Shown here: piece by piece, positions 49,057 to 59,054 of the stretch
Layout of the letters: each line of letters opens with the position of its first letter
Numbering within the stretch: the stretch's first letter is position 1
Made by a program: the position numbers and the translations under genes
Notes under the pieces: model-generated
Told to the model about the DNA's origin: nothing
The model's database searches: none
Seen by the model: the letters and a program-made list of their open reading frames with translations, nothing else
DNA from: Pseudomonadota bacterium
GTDB taxonomy: Bacteria > Pseudomonadota > Alphaproteobacteria > Rhizobiales > Devosiaceae
DNA: 64,000 nucleotides
Direction: 5' to 3'
Assembly: GCA_023393475.1 (NCBI GenBank)
Contig: JAEWLC010000047.1
Location: forward strand, 3,881 to 67,880

Positions 49057-50171
49057 ACCCCTCCCGCTACATCTCCCGGCTTCGTCTCAGCCATTTTCGT
49101 AACTATGCCTCGGCCGCCCTCGATCTCGACGGGCGGCATCTGGTGCTGGTCGGCCCGAACGGGGCCGGCAAGACCAACCTGCTCGAGGCGGTCTCGCTGC
49201 TGGCGCCCGGCCGTGGCCTGCGCGGGGCGGCGTTCGAGGATGTGGCGGCGCAGGGTTCGGACGGCCAGTGGGCCGTGGCCTCGACCATCGAGACCCCTGA
49301 AGGGCCGGTCGATATCGGCACCGGCGCCGGCGCCGATGGCGGCCGCCGGGTGCGCATCAACGGCGCCAATGCCCGCACCATCGAGGAGATGAGCGCCTAC
49401 TTGCGCGTCCTCTGGCTGACCCCGGCGATGGACGGGCTGTTCACCGGCCCGGCCAGCGAGCGCCGCCGCTTTCTCGACCGCCTGGTGACCACCCTCATTC
49501 CCGGCCACTCCGCCGCGGTCTCGGACTTCGACAAGACCATGCGCCAGCGCAACCGGCTGGTGGACGAGCATGCCGACCCGATCTGGATCGACGCCGTCGA
49601 GGCGCAGATGGCCGCCTCCGCCGCGGCGGTGCATTTTTCTCGGGCCGACAGTCTCGACGACCTGCAGGCCGTGCTGTCGGCCTGCGTCGACGAGGCCAAT
49701 TTCCCGGCTGCGCGGCTGGCGCTGACGCCGCTGTTCGAGGACCGGCATGTGCCGCAATCCTCGAGTGCGCTCGAGGCCGAGCTGCGCGAACTCTGGCAGC
49801 GCGAGCGCCACCGCGACCGCGCCGCCGGCCGCACGCTCGTCGGTCCGCACCGGGTCGATCTCGAAGTCCGCCACGCCCAGAAGGACATGCCGGCGGCGCT
49901 GGGCTCGACCGGCGAGCAGAAGGCGCTGCTCATCGGGCTGATCCTCGCGCAGGCGCGGCTGGTCAAGCGCTCGACTGGCATCGCCCCGTTCCTGCTGCTC
50001 GACGAGGTCGCCGCGCATCTCGATCCGAACCGCCGGGCCGCCCTGTTCGAGGCCCTCGATGCGCTCGGCACGCAGTGCTTCATGACCGGCACCGACCCCA
50101 TGCTTTTCGAGGCCCTCGGCGAGGGCGCGCAGCAGGTGATCGTCCGGGACGGGCGACTGGGCGTCAAATAG
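49053..50171 (+). CDS. recF: DNA replication and repair protein RecF
   Basis: 372 residues, SMC-like ATPase that loads RecA at gaps. ISRLRLSHFRNYASAALDLD at the N-terminus, Walker A GPNGAGKTNLLEAVSLLAPG, signature LGSTGEQKALLIGLILAQA and Walker B PFLLLDEVAAHLDPNRRAAL. The C-terminal FMTGTDPMLFEAL is typical. ATG at 49053 overlaps the HEAT-repeat gene. Confidence 0.95.
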   Translation: MNPSRYISRLRLSHFRNYASAALDLDGRHLVLVGPNGAGKTNLLEAVSLLAPGRGLRGAAFEDVAAQGSDGQWAVASTIETPEGPVDIGTGAGADGGRRVRINGANARTIEEMSAYLRVLWLTPAMDGLFTGPASERRRFLDRLVTTLIPGHSAAVSDFDKTMRQRNRLVDEHADPIWIDAVEAQMAASAAAVHFSRADSLDDLQAVLSACVDEANFPAARLALTPLFEDRHVPQSSSALEAELRELWQRERHRDRAAGRTLVGPHRVDLEVRHAQKDMPAALGSTGEQKALLIGLILAQARLVKRSTGIAPFLLLDEVAAHLDPNRRAALFEALDALGTQCFMTGTDPMLFEALGEGAQQVIVRDGRLGVK

Positions 50172-50278
50172 GCGCAAAACCTTGTAAACCGGGCTCAAAA
50201 TAGCCATTTGTCTTGGGTATCCCAACCGCTTCCGCTAGACCCGGTTGAGCGGACCTGCTGACCTGATTCGGGACTTCC

Positions 50279-52735
<2,457 letters not shown>

Positions 52736-52753
52736 TCGCAGCCACTGAAAGCG

Positions 52754-52784
52754 AAAGGGCCCGCGCGAAGCGGGCCCTTTTCAT
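52754..52784 (+). terminator. rho-independent terminator of gyrB
   Basis: AAAGGGCCCGC (52754-52764), loop GCGAA, GCGGGCCCTTT (52770-52780), then TCAT. An 11-bp perfect stem, 18 bases after the gyrB stop; the A/T ends make it bidirectional, so it may also end the leftward micro-ORF transcript. Confidence 0.9.
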
Positions 52785-52804
52785 TTGGTCGATCTGGTCG
52801 GGGC

Positions 52805-52888
52805 TCAGAGCCCCAGCGTGATGCTGACAACGACCAGCAAGGCGGCGACGAGGCTTGCACCGGCCGCCGCGACGGCCAGCTTAGCCAT
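52805..52888 (-). CDS. candidate 27-residue membrane micro-protein
   Basis: Minus-strand frame from ATG 52888 to TGA 52805-52807: MAKLAVAAAGASLVAALLVV then VSITLGL. It is almost entirely one hydrophobic helix, the right length to span a membrane. It overlaps the end of the 45-codon frame upstream by eight bases, implying translational coupling, and ends just before the bidirectional gyrB terminator. No family recognised. Confidence 0.4.
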   Translation of the reverse strand: MAKLAVAAAGASLVAALLVVVSITLGL

Positions 52889-53018
52889 TCATGCTGCGCC
52901 GCCCCCGGCGGCGCTCCTGCGGCTGGCGCTCCTCGAGCCGCTTCAGCAGCCTGTTCACGCTTGCGAGGACGGCCGCCGGCTGGATGGCCCGGGCAACGCT
53001 GGAAAGATCGATAGTCAT
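52881..53018 (-). CDS. candidate 45-residue basic micro-protein
   Basis: Frame from ATG 53018 to TAA 52881-52883: MTIDLSSVARAIQPAAVLAS then VNRLLKRLEERQPQERRRGR. An amphipathic helix leads into a strongly basic tail. A GAGGA ribosome site sits seven bases before the ATG. It overlaps the 27-residue hydrophobic frame, so the two may be a tiny bicistron in the gyrB-araC gap. No family recognised; real expression is unproven. Confidence 0.42.
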   Translation of the reverse strand: MTIDLSSVARAIQPAAVLASVNRLLKRLEERQPQERRRGRRSMNG

Positions 53019-53204
53019 TTGGGTCCTCGCTTTCTGTCGCGGGCTTGGCGCCATCGCGATGGCACCGATATAGGGCCCAGCCGCGCAAACACGGTAGATC
53101 GATGCTCCAGAATAATTGCACGATTCTACAAATCGCTGCGAAATGTCGTGACTCGCGAGGAGGCGATGCTATGTATGAACCACGCAATTCAAGGGGATTT
53201 GGCC

Positions 53205-54104
53205 ATGAGCCGCATCGATGAGCTGAAGACAGCGATTGCACAGTTCGCGACGGAAGACGGGATTCAGGCAACCGACGTAAACGGGCTGAGCATCATCCGG
53301 CTGTCCCAGCCATCGGAAGCGATCCCCGGCGTCGCTACCGCCGCGCTCTGCATCGTGGCGCAGGGGCGGAAGCGGGTCATCTCCGGCGACCGGGTGCTGC
53401 ACTACGATGCGGAGAACTTCCTCGTCATCACCGTGGATACCCCGACGATCGGCCAGGTGGTCGAGGCTTCGCCGGAGGCACCCTATCTCTGCATCAAGAT
53501 GGACCTCGACCCCGCCGAGATCGCCGCGCTGCTGATCGATGTCGGTGGCCTTGGCGCCGGCGCCGGCGATGCCGAACCGAGCCTTGCCGTCAGCCGGGTT
53601 ACCGACGACCTGCTCGATCCCGCCATTCGCCTCGTCAAGCTGCTCGCCCGGCCTGACGACATTGCCGTGCTGGCCCCGATGATAAAGCGTGAAATCCTCT
53701 ATCGGCTGCTCCGCTCCGACCAGGCCACCAAGCTCCAGCAGATCGCCGTGGCCGAGAGCCGGCTGCAGCAGGTCAACCGCGCCATCGGCTGGATCAAGTC
53801 GAACTACCGCGAGCCCTTCGCCATCGAGACCCTGGCGATCGAAGCGCGGATGAGCGCCTCGGCGCTGCACCTCCACTTCAAGGCGGTCACGGCGATGAGC
53901 CCGCTGCAGTACCAGAAGCAGCTCCGCCTGCAGGAGGCCCGCCGCATGATGCTGACCGACGCCGTCGACGCGGCCACGGCCGGGCACCGGGTAGGCTATG
54001 ACAGCCCCAGCCAGTTCAGCCGCGAATATGCCCGCGTCTTCGGTGCGCCACCGCTGCGCGATGTGGCGCGGCTCAAGGCAGGCGACCTGCAATCGGCGGG
54101 CTGA
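53205..54104 (+). CDS. AraC-family transcriptional regulator
   Basis: 299 residues. N-terminal AraC_N-type sensor domain (PGVATAALCIVAQGRKRVIS, VLHYDAENFLVITVDTPTIG, EASPEAPYLCIKMDLDPAEI), then two HTH motifs: FAIETLAIEARMSASALHLH and DAATAGHRVGYDSPSQFSRE near the C-terminus. This AraC_N group often controls alcohol or aldehyde oxidoreductase genes. I chose the ATG at 53205 (AAGGGGA upstream) over in-frame ATGs 39 to 60 bases earlier. Target genes are not obvious nearby. Confidence 0.9.
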   Translation: MSRIDELKTAIAQFATEDGIQATDVNGLSIIRLSQPSEAIPGVATAALCIVAQGRKRVISGDRVLHYDAENFLVITVDTPTIGQVVEASPEAPYLCIKMDLDPAEIAALLIDVGGLGAGAGDAEPSLAVSRVTDDLLDPAIRLVKLLARPDDIAVLAPMIKREILYRLLRSDQATKLQQIAVAESRLQQVNRAIGWIKSNYREPFAIETLAIEARMSASALHLHFKAVTAMSPLQYQKQLRLQEARRMMLTDAVDAATAGHRVGYDSPSQFSREYARVFGAPPLRDVARLKAGDLQSAG

Positions 54105-54132
54105 CAGGCGGCCGCATTTCCGCCATTTATCC

Positions 54133-54147
54133 TGAACGTGTCGCTCA
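54133..54147. promoter_or_regulatory. RirA-box-like site (TGA-N9-TCA) upstream of rirA
   Basis: TGAACGTGTCGCTCA fits the iron-responsive operator pattern TGA-N9-TCA described for RirA in rhizobia. It lies 130 bases before the rirA ATG and just ahead of a TTGAC element and AT-rich -10-like sequence (TATAAAGT). Only six bases are specified, so chance occurrence is possible; position makes auto-regulation plausible. Confidence 0.5.
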
Positions 54148-54276
54148 AGTTTACTTGACGAAGTTTAGAACTGTTATAAAGTGTGGCGGCTTACCGAGCG
54201 CGAATCCGGCTGCTATCCGGTGTCCACGTGCGGTGAGGTTGGGTGGAGCAGCATTCCGCCCGCACCGGAGCCCCAG

Positions 54277-54753
54277 ATGCGACTGACACGTCAATCCAAC
54301 TACGCCATCCGTACCCTGATCTACTGTGCCGTCAACGATCCGGGCCTCAGCCGGGTCGCCGACATCGCCAAGGCGCACGGCATTTCCGAACTCTTCCTGT
54401 TCAAGCTGATCAAGCCGCTGGTCGAGAACGGGCTGATCCAGACCGTGCGCGGCCGCCGCGGCGGCATCAAGCTCGGCCGTCCTGCCGAGGACATCACGCT
54501 GCTCGATACGGTCCGCCTCACCGAGGAGAGCTTCTCGATGGCGGAGTGCTTCGACGACGCCGAAGTGACCTGCCCGCTCGCCGACAGCTGCGACGTGAAC
54601 GCCGCCCTGCGCGAGGCGCTGGGCGCCTTCTTCAACGTGCTCGAGAGCCACACCATTGCCGATCTCGCGGCCAAGCGCCGTTCGCTGCGCCAGCGGCTGG
54701 GCCTGAGCTTTGAAGAGATGGAGCCGGTGCTGGTGGCGCAGGCGGCCCACTGA
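54277..54753 (+). CDS. rirA: iron-responsive Rrf2-family regulator RirA
   Basis: 158 residues. Rrf2 winged helix MRLTRQSNYAIRTLIYCAVN with recognition region AKAHGISELFLFKLIKPLVE and wing VRGRRGGIKLGRPAEDI. The cluster-binding Cys91, Cys99 and Cys104 are spaced as in RirA (AECFDDAEVTCPLADSCDVN), which senses iron through an Fe-S cluster and represses iron-uptake genes in rhizobia. Start ATG at 54277; an upstream in-frame leader has no family match. A perfect 15-bp hairpin follows. Confidence 0.93.
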   Translation: MRLTRQSNYAIRTLIYCAVNDPGLSRVADIAKAHGISELFLFKLIKPLVENGLIQTVRGRRGGIKLGRPAEDITLLDTVRLTEESFSMAECFDDAEVTCPLADSCDVNAALREALGAFFNVLESHTIADLAAKRRSLRQRLGLSFEEMEPVLVAQAAH

Positions 54754-54779
54754 GCCTGAGCTGACGATCCTGCCGAAAT

Positions 54780-54818
54780 GGCGGATGCCGGACTGACTCC
54801 AAAAGTCCGGCATCCGCC
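54780..54818. terminator. perfect 15-bp hairpin after rirA
   Basis: GGCGGATGCCGGACT (54780-54794), 9-base loop, AGTCCGGCATCCGCC (54804-54818), starting 27 bases after the rirA stop. No T-run follows, so it may be an mRNA-stabilising 3' end or a factor-dependent terminator rather than a classical one. Confidence 0.7.
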
Positions 54819-55124
54819 CTCCCTCCGCACACGCTCCGACCCGGAGGAGCGCTTTCAACCGGTGCGGCGGATTTTCCCTCTCGTATGGGAGGCCGGACGG
54901 GCCGAGAGCCTGCGGGGGGCGGGTGAGACTCTCGGCCGCGTACCGGCTGTGTGAACTTTGCAGTTCACGAGACCCCGCGCTTTTGCTCCCCTGTCGTTGA
55001 ACGCCCACTGACGCCCCCCTTCAGCGCCGGTTCATCTGCCCTCGGACAGCAGGCGAGTCGGTCGCGTTGATCTCGGCCGCCCGGCATGCTCTATGCGGCC
55101 ATCCCCAGACCGGACCGATCATTC
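54819..55124 (+). other. intergenic region before the ABC-F gene
   Basis: About 300 bases with no gene or repeat that I can support. It should contain the promoter of the ABC-F gene. An in-frame ATG at 55086 lies upstream of the chosen ABC-F start but its leader is not family-like. Confidence 0.4.
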
Positions 55125-56942
55125 ATGGCCGCAGCGCCCATCCTTTCATTGCAGGACATCCGCCTCCGCCTCGGCACGACCGCGTTGCTGGAGGGAGCCG
55201 AACTGTCGCTGCTGCCGGGCGAGAAGCTGGCGCTTGTCGGCCGCAACGGCTCGGGCAAGTCGACGCTGCTGAAGTTCGTCGCTGGCGAGGTCGAGCCCGA
55301 TTCCGGCCGGCGCTTCCTGCAGCCCGGCGTCACCATCCGCTACCTGCCGCAGGAGCCCGATCTCTCCGGCTTCGCCAACGTGCTGGCCTATGTCGAGGCA
55401 GGGCTCGAGGCTGGCGACGACCACTATCGCGCCACGTACCTGCTCAACCATCTCGGGCTGACCGGGGCGGAGGAGCCGCACCGGCTGTCGGGTGGCGAAG
55501 CCCGCCGTGCGGCGCTCGCCCGGGTGCTGGCGCCCGAACCCGACATCATCCTCCTCGACGAGCCGACCAACCATCTCGACCTGCCGGCCATCGAATGGCT
55601 GGAAGAAGAGCTGAAGTCGATCCGCTCGGCTCTCATCATCATCAGCCACGACCGGCGCTTCCTCGCCGACCTCACCCGTTCGACGCTGTGGCTCGACCGT
55701 GGCACGACGCGCCGGCTCGACCGCGGCTTCGGTGCATTCGAGGAATGGCGCGACCAGGTGCTCGAAGAGGAAGAGACGGCGCGCCACAAGCTCGACCGCC
55801 AGATCGTGCGCGAGGAGCATTGGCTCACCTACGGCGTCACCGCCCGGCGCAAGCGCAACGTCCGTCGCCTCGGCGCCCTGTTCGACCTGCGGCAGCAGCG
55901 GCGCGACCTGAAGCGCTCGGTCGGCGACGTCAAGATCTCGGTCGCCGAGGGCGAAACCTCGGGCAAGATGGTGATCGACGCCAAGGGCATCTCGAAGTCC
56001 TTCGGCGAGCGCGTCATAGTCGCCGATTTCACCACCCGCATCATACGCGGCGATCGCGTCGGCATCATCGGGCCGAACGGCGCCGGCAAGACCACGCTGA
56101 TCAAGCTGCTGACCGGCGAACTCGCGCCCGACAGCGGCACCGTGCGGCTCGGCGCCAATCTCGAGCTAGCCAGCCTCGACCAGCGCCGCGCCACACTCAC
56201 GTCCGAGATGACGCTCAAGGAAGCCGTCACCGGCGGCGGCTCCGACACGCTGGTGATCAACGGCCAGCCCAAGCACTTCATGGGCTATCTCAAGGATTTC
56301 TTGTTCGGCCCCGAGCAGGCCGGCACCGCCGTGAGCAAGCTGTCGGGTGGCGAACGCGGCCGGCTGGTGCTGGCGCGCGTCCTCGCGCTGCCCTCGAACG
56401 TCCTCGTTCTCGACGAGCCCACCAACGACCTCGACCTCGAAACGCTCGACCTGCTGCAGGAAATGCTGGCCGACTATCCCGGCACGGTGATCGTCGTCAG
56501 CCACGACCGCGATTTCCTCGACCGCGTCGCCACCTCGGTGATCGTCGCCGATGGCAACGGGGTCTGGACCGAGTATCCGGGCGGCTATTCCGACATGGTC
56601 AGCCAGCGCGGCTATGGCGTCACCAAGCCCGAGACCGCGGCGCGGCCCAAGGCGGAAAAGCCCGTGCCCGTCGCGCCGGCTCCGGCTCCGGCTCCCGCCG
56701 GCAGGCAGAAGCTCAGCTTCAAGCAGAAGCACGCGCTCGAAACCCTGCCCAAGGAGATCGCAAAGCTCGAGGCGGAGATCGCGCGGCTGAACGCCATCCT
56801 CGCCGACGGCAATCTCTACGTCCGCGACCCCGGCAAGTTCACCGACACCAGCAAGGCGCTGGAAAAGGCCCAGGCGGCCCTCGGCAAGGCCGAGGACGAG
56901 TGGCTGGAACTGGAAGCCCTGCGGGAAGAGATAGAGGGTTAG
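55125..56942 (+). CDS. ABC-F family ATPase (Uup-like)
   Basis: 605 residues, two ABC domains and no membrane segments. Domain 1: VGRNGSGKSTLLKFVAGEVE, LSGGEARRAALARVLAPEPD, IILLDEPTNHLDLPA. An arm/linker of charged helices at about 215-290 follows (ARHKLDRQIVREEHWLTYGV), then domain 2: IGPNGAGKTTLIKLLTGELA, LSGGERGRLVLARVLALPSN, LVLDEPTNDLDLE. The C-terminal coiled coil (FKQKHALETLPKEIAKLEAE onward) is that of Uup, which acts on ribosomes and in DNA repair. Start ATG at 55125. Monocistronic. Confidence 0.93.
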   Translation: MAAAPILSLQDIRLRLGTTALLEGAELSLLPGEKLALVGRNGSGKSTLLKFVAGEVEPDSGRRFLQPGVTIRYLPQEPDLSGFANVLAYVEAGLEAGDDHYRATYLLNHLGLTGAEEPHRLSGGEARRAALARVLAPEPDIILLDEPTNHLDLPAIEWLEEELKSIRSALIIISHDRRFLADLTRSTLWLDRGTTRRLDRGFGAFEEWRDQVLEEEETARHKLDRQIVREEHWLTYGVTARRKRNVRRLGALFDLRQQRRDLKRSVGDVKISVAEGETSGKMVIDAKGISKSFGERVIVADFTTRIIRGDRVGIIGPNGAGKTTLIKLLTGELAPDSGTVRLGANLELASLDQRRATLTSEMTLKEAVTGGGSDTLVINGQPKHFMGYLKDFLFGPEQAGTAVSKLSGGERGRLVLARVLALPSNVLVLDEPTNDLDLETLDLLQEMLADYPGTVIVVSHDRDFLDRVATSVIVADGNGVWTEYPGGYSDMVSQRGYGVTKPETAARPKAEKPVPVAPAPAPAPAGRQKLSFKQKHALETLPKEIAKLEAEIARLNAILADGNLYVRDPGKFTDTSKALEKAQAALGKAEDEWLELEALREEIEG

Positions 56943-56979
56943 GCGGGCGTTCGGCCGCGGGCGCCAGCGCGCGCTCCCC

Positions 56980-57082
56980 CACCCTCATCCGGGCTTCGCC
57001 TACCTTGAAGGCCTGAAGAGTGGCCAGCGGGGTGCCCTTCTCCCCTTGTGGGAGAAGGTGTCCGAAGGGCGGATGAGGGGTG
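56980..57082. repeat. composite inverted repeat after the ABC-F gene
   Basis: Outer arms CACCCTCATCC (56980-56990) and GGATGAGGGGTG (57071-57082) flank an inner hairpin CCTTCTCCC (57036-57044), loop CTTGT, GGGAGAAGG (57050-57058). CTTCGCC and GAAGGGC next to the outer arms extend the symmetry. This type of element is common between genes in Hyphomicrobiales. It lies between convergent genes. Confidence 0.75.
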
Positions 57083-57106
57083 AGCCCCATGGTCTGACCG
57101 CCCCGC

Positions 57107-58171
57107 CTAGAACCACACCCTCGGCTCGTGGAGGATCTGCAGGTCCTCGGCGGCTTCGCCCTGGATGCGGCGGAGCAGGAGTTCGCCCATCTGCTGGCCG
57201 GCGAGCGCGGTGTCCTCGAAGATCGCGTCGACCTTGGGCCGGATCAGGCTGAAGATGCCCGATGTCTGCTTGGCGACGACCTGCACGTCGTCCCCTATCC
57301 GGCGCCCGGCATCGGTGAGGCCGGCCATCACCGACAGGGCGGCGGCATCGCCGGTGCAGACGAATCCGTCTGGCGCGTCGGGCTCGGCCATGCGCCGGAT
57401 GATCGCCTGGCGGATCTCATCGGCCGTGTTGTCGAGTGTCGCGCCGGTGAGGATTTCCCACTCGAGGCCGGCTTCGGCGACGGCCTTCATGAAGCCGTCG
57501 CGCAGGTGGTAGCCGAAGCTGTAGCGCATCGGCGGCAGGATGATCGTCACCTTGCGGCAACCCTTGGCCTTGAGCCGCATCACCGCGTGGTGGGCGAAGG
57601 CATAATTGTCGTAGTCGACATAGGGGTGGGGCGAGGGGAAGGCCGTCCGCCCGTGCGAGACGAACGGGAAGTTCTCCTCCATCAGCAGCTTCACCCGGTC
57701 GTCGTCGGGTTCGGTGCGCGAGAAGATCACCCCGTCGGCCGCCTTGTTGCGCAGCACGTAGAGGATCGGGTCGATCGGCTTCGCGCTCCTGGCGCTCGGT
57801 GTGATGACGAGGTGGTAGCTCGTGCCGGCCAGCGCCGCCGTGAGCCCCGAGACCATCGACTGGCCGAAGCCGAGGATTTCGTCATGCGGATCGAGCATCA
57901 GCGCGATGACGTTGGTGCGGCCCGTCTTGAGGCGCAGCGCCGTGCGATCGGGCACGTACCCGATCTCGGCGGCGATCTTCTGCACCCGGATGCGGGTTTC
58001 GTCGCTCAGCTCCGGCGCATTGTTGAGGGCGCGCGAGATCGTCGTGATGGCGAAGCCGGTCATTTCCGCAATGGTGCGGAGCGTCGGCTTGCCGCCCGGC
58101 TTGCGCCCGGGCGCACGCCGGGGCACGGGGGCAGCGCCGCGCTTGCTGTCGCGCGTCTCACTCTCGGCCAA
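57107..58171 (-). CDS. LacI-family transcriptional regulator
   Basis: 354 residues from a TTG at 58171 (GGGAGGA nine bases upstream; an out-of-frame ATG seven bases earlier stops at once). A 28-residue basic leader precedes the HTH TLRTIAEMTGFAITTISRAL. The effector domain shows ALMLDPHDEILGFGQSMVSG, ADGVIFSRTEPDDDR, CRKVTIILPPMRYSFGYHLR and FVCTGDAAALSVMAGL. A consensus LacI operator lies 100 bases upstream at 58271. The nearest sugar genes are the leftward rhamnose-like operon at 59055-63899, its probable target. Confidence 0.92.
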   Translation of the reverse strand: MAESETRDSKRGAAPVPRRAPGRKPGGKPTLRTIAEMTGFAITTISRALNNAPELSDETRIRVQKIAAEIGYVPDRTALRLKTGRTNVIALMLDPHDEILGFGQSMVSGLTAALAGTSYHLVITPSARSAKPIDPILYVLRNKAADGVIFSRTEPDDDRVKLLMEENFPFVSHGRTAFPSPHPYVDYDNYAFAHHAVMRLKAKGCRKVTIILPPMRYSFGYHLRDGFMKAVAEAGLEWEILTGATLDNTADEIRQAIIRRMAEPDAPDGFVCTGDAAALSVMAGLTDAGRRIGDDVQVVAKQTSGIFSLIRPKVDAIFEDTALAGQQMGELLLRRIQGEAAEDLQILHEPRVWF

Positions 58172-58270
58172 TGCTCATATCCTCCCGTGGGTGTTGGGGA
58201 CCTTCTCCCGAGGTCCGACAACGCCGAAGGTGTAGCCTATGGATCCGCCCGAGTTCAGTGCAGCAGATTA

Positions 58271-58284
58271 TGCAATCGATTTCA
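58271..58284. promoter_or_regulatory. consensus LacI-family operator
   Basis: TGCAATCGATTTCA matches TG-N-AA-N-CG-N-TT-N-CA at every specified base and contains the palindrome AATCGATT. It lies 100 bases upstream of the LacI-type gene, consistent with auto-regulation. The rest of 58172-58648 shows no gene. Confidence 0.72.
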
Positions 58285-58648
58285 AGGCCAGAAGCTGGAG
58301 CTTTGTCGCAGCGACTTTGGTCGCATCCGCTCGTGCGTCCGCCGGCGGGCGACCTCCGCAGCGCAGCGCTCGGGCAAGCTTGCGAGGCCGCGGTATCGAG
58401 GCAGTATATTCCGCTTTGATGCGAGTAATTTGGAACGCCGGCATCTGGCGGATCAAGCTTTCATCACATATCTTGCTGCCATCGCTCAACTTTAGGCGCG
58501 ACGAAAGCGGGATGGACCTCCATCCGGCGGTGCCATAGAAGAGTCGAGTGGCGGACTCATCGTCGCCACGAAAAAGCTGCGGGGACAGGGCCTAACTCTG
58601 TCGTCGATTGGAATCACCCAGGCCGCCGGCCGCCGGAAGGAGACGAAA

Positions 58649-58741
58649 ATGCACATCGCTATTCGCACCACTCTCCAAACCGGGACCAAAGGCAAATGGG
58701 TACGCCGCTCCGTAGGGTGTCGCCGAACCAAACGAATGTGA
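58649..58741 (+). CDS. candidate 30-residue basic micro-ORF
   Basis: ATG 58649 to TGA 58739-58741 encodes MHIAIRTTLQTGTKGKWVRR then SVGCRRTKRM, with eight or more Arg/Lys. The ribosome site is strong: GGAAGGAG seven bases before the ATG. No family recognised. It could be a leader peptide or a small cationic protein; only the translation signal supports it. Confidence 0.35.
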   Translation: MHIAIRTTLQTGTKGKWVRRSVGCRRTKRM

Positions 58742-58817
58742 CCTCTGTCACCTGTTCGTCTCACAGTTCAGCTAACACCCCGGCCGTCCACCAAGACGTG
58801 CCGAATGGAGGTATTCC

Positions 58818-59027
58818 ATGCAGCATGCCCATTTCGAAAAGCCGCATAGCCTGAAGCCCATAGCCGTCGATATCGACGGTGAGCCGAAGGGCGTCCTCGT
58901 CGCGCATGAAAGCGGCTTCCGCTTCCTCGCCGTCAAGCTCGATGCCTTCGGGGTCGACGGCCAGGTGTTCGACACCGTCGAGGCGGCCGAGGCCGCCGTG
59001 CGGGTCGCATTGCGCCCCGAAGCCTGA
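58818..59027 (+). CDS. small hypothetical protein
   Basis: 69 residues with a GGAGG ribosome site eight bases before the ATG. KPIAVDIDGEPKGVLVAHES, GFRFLAVKLDAFGVDGQVFD and VEAAEAAVRVALRPEA read as a compact alpha/beta protein with GC-rich codons, so it is probably a real gene. No Cys, no signal peptide. It converges on the FGGY kinase gene (27-base gap). I do not recognise the family. Confidence 0.7.
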   Translation: MQHAHFEKPHSLKPIAVDIDGEPKGVLVAHESGFRFLAVKLDAFGVDGQVFDTVEAAEAAVRVALRPEA

Positions 59028-59054
59028 TCCCCGGGGCTTTGCGCCCCGGGATCG

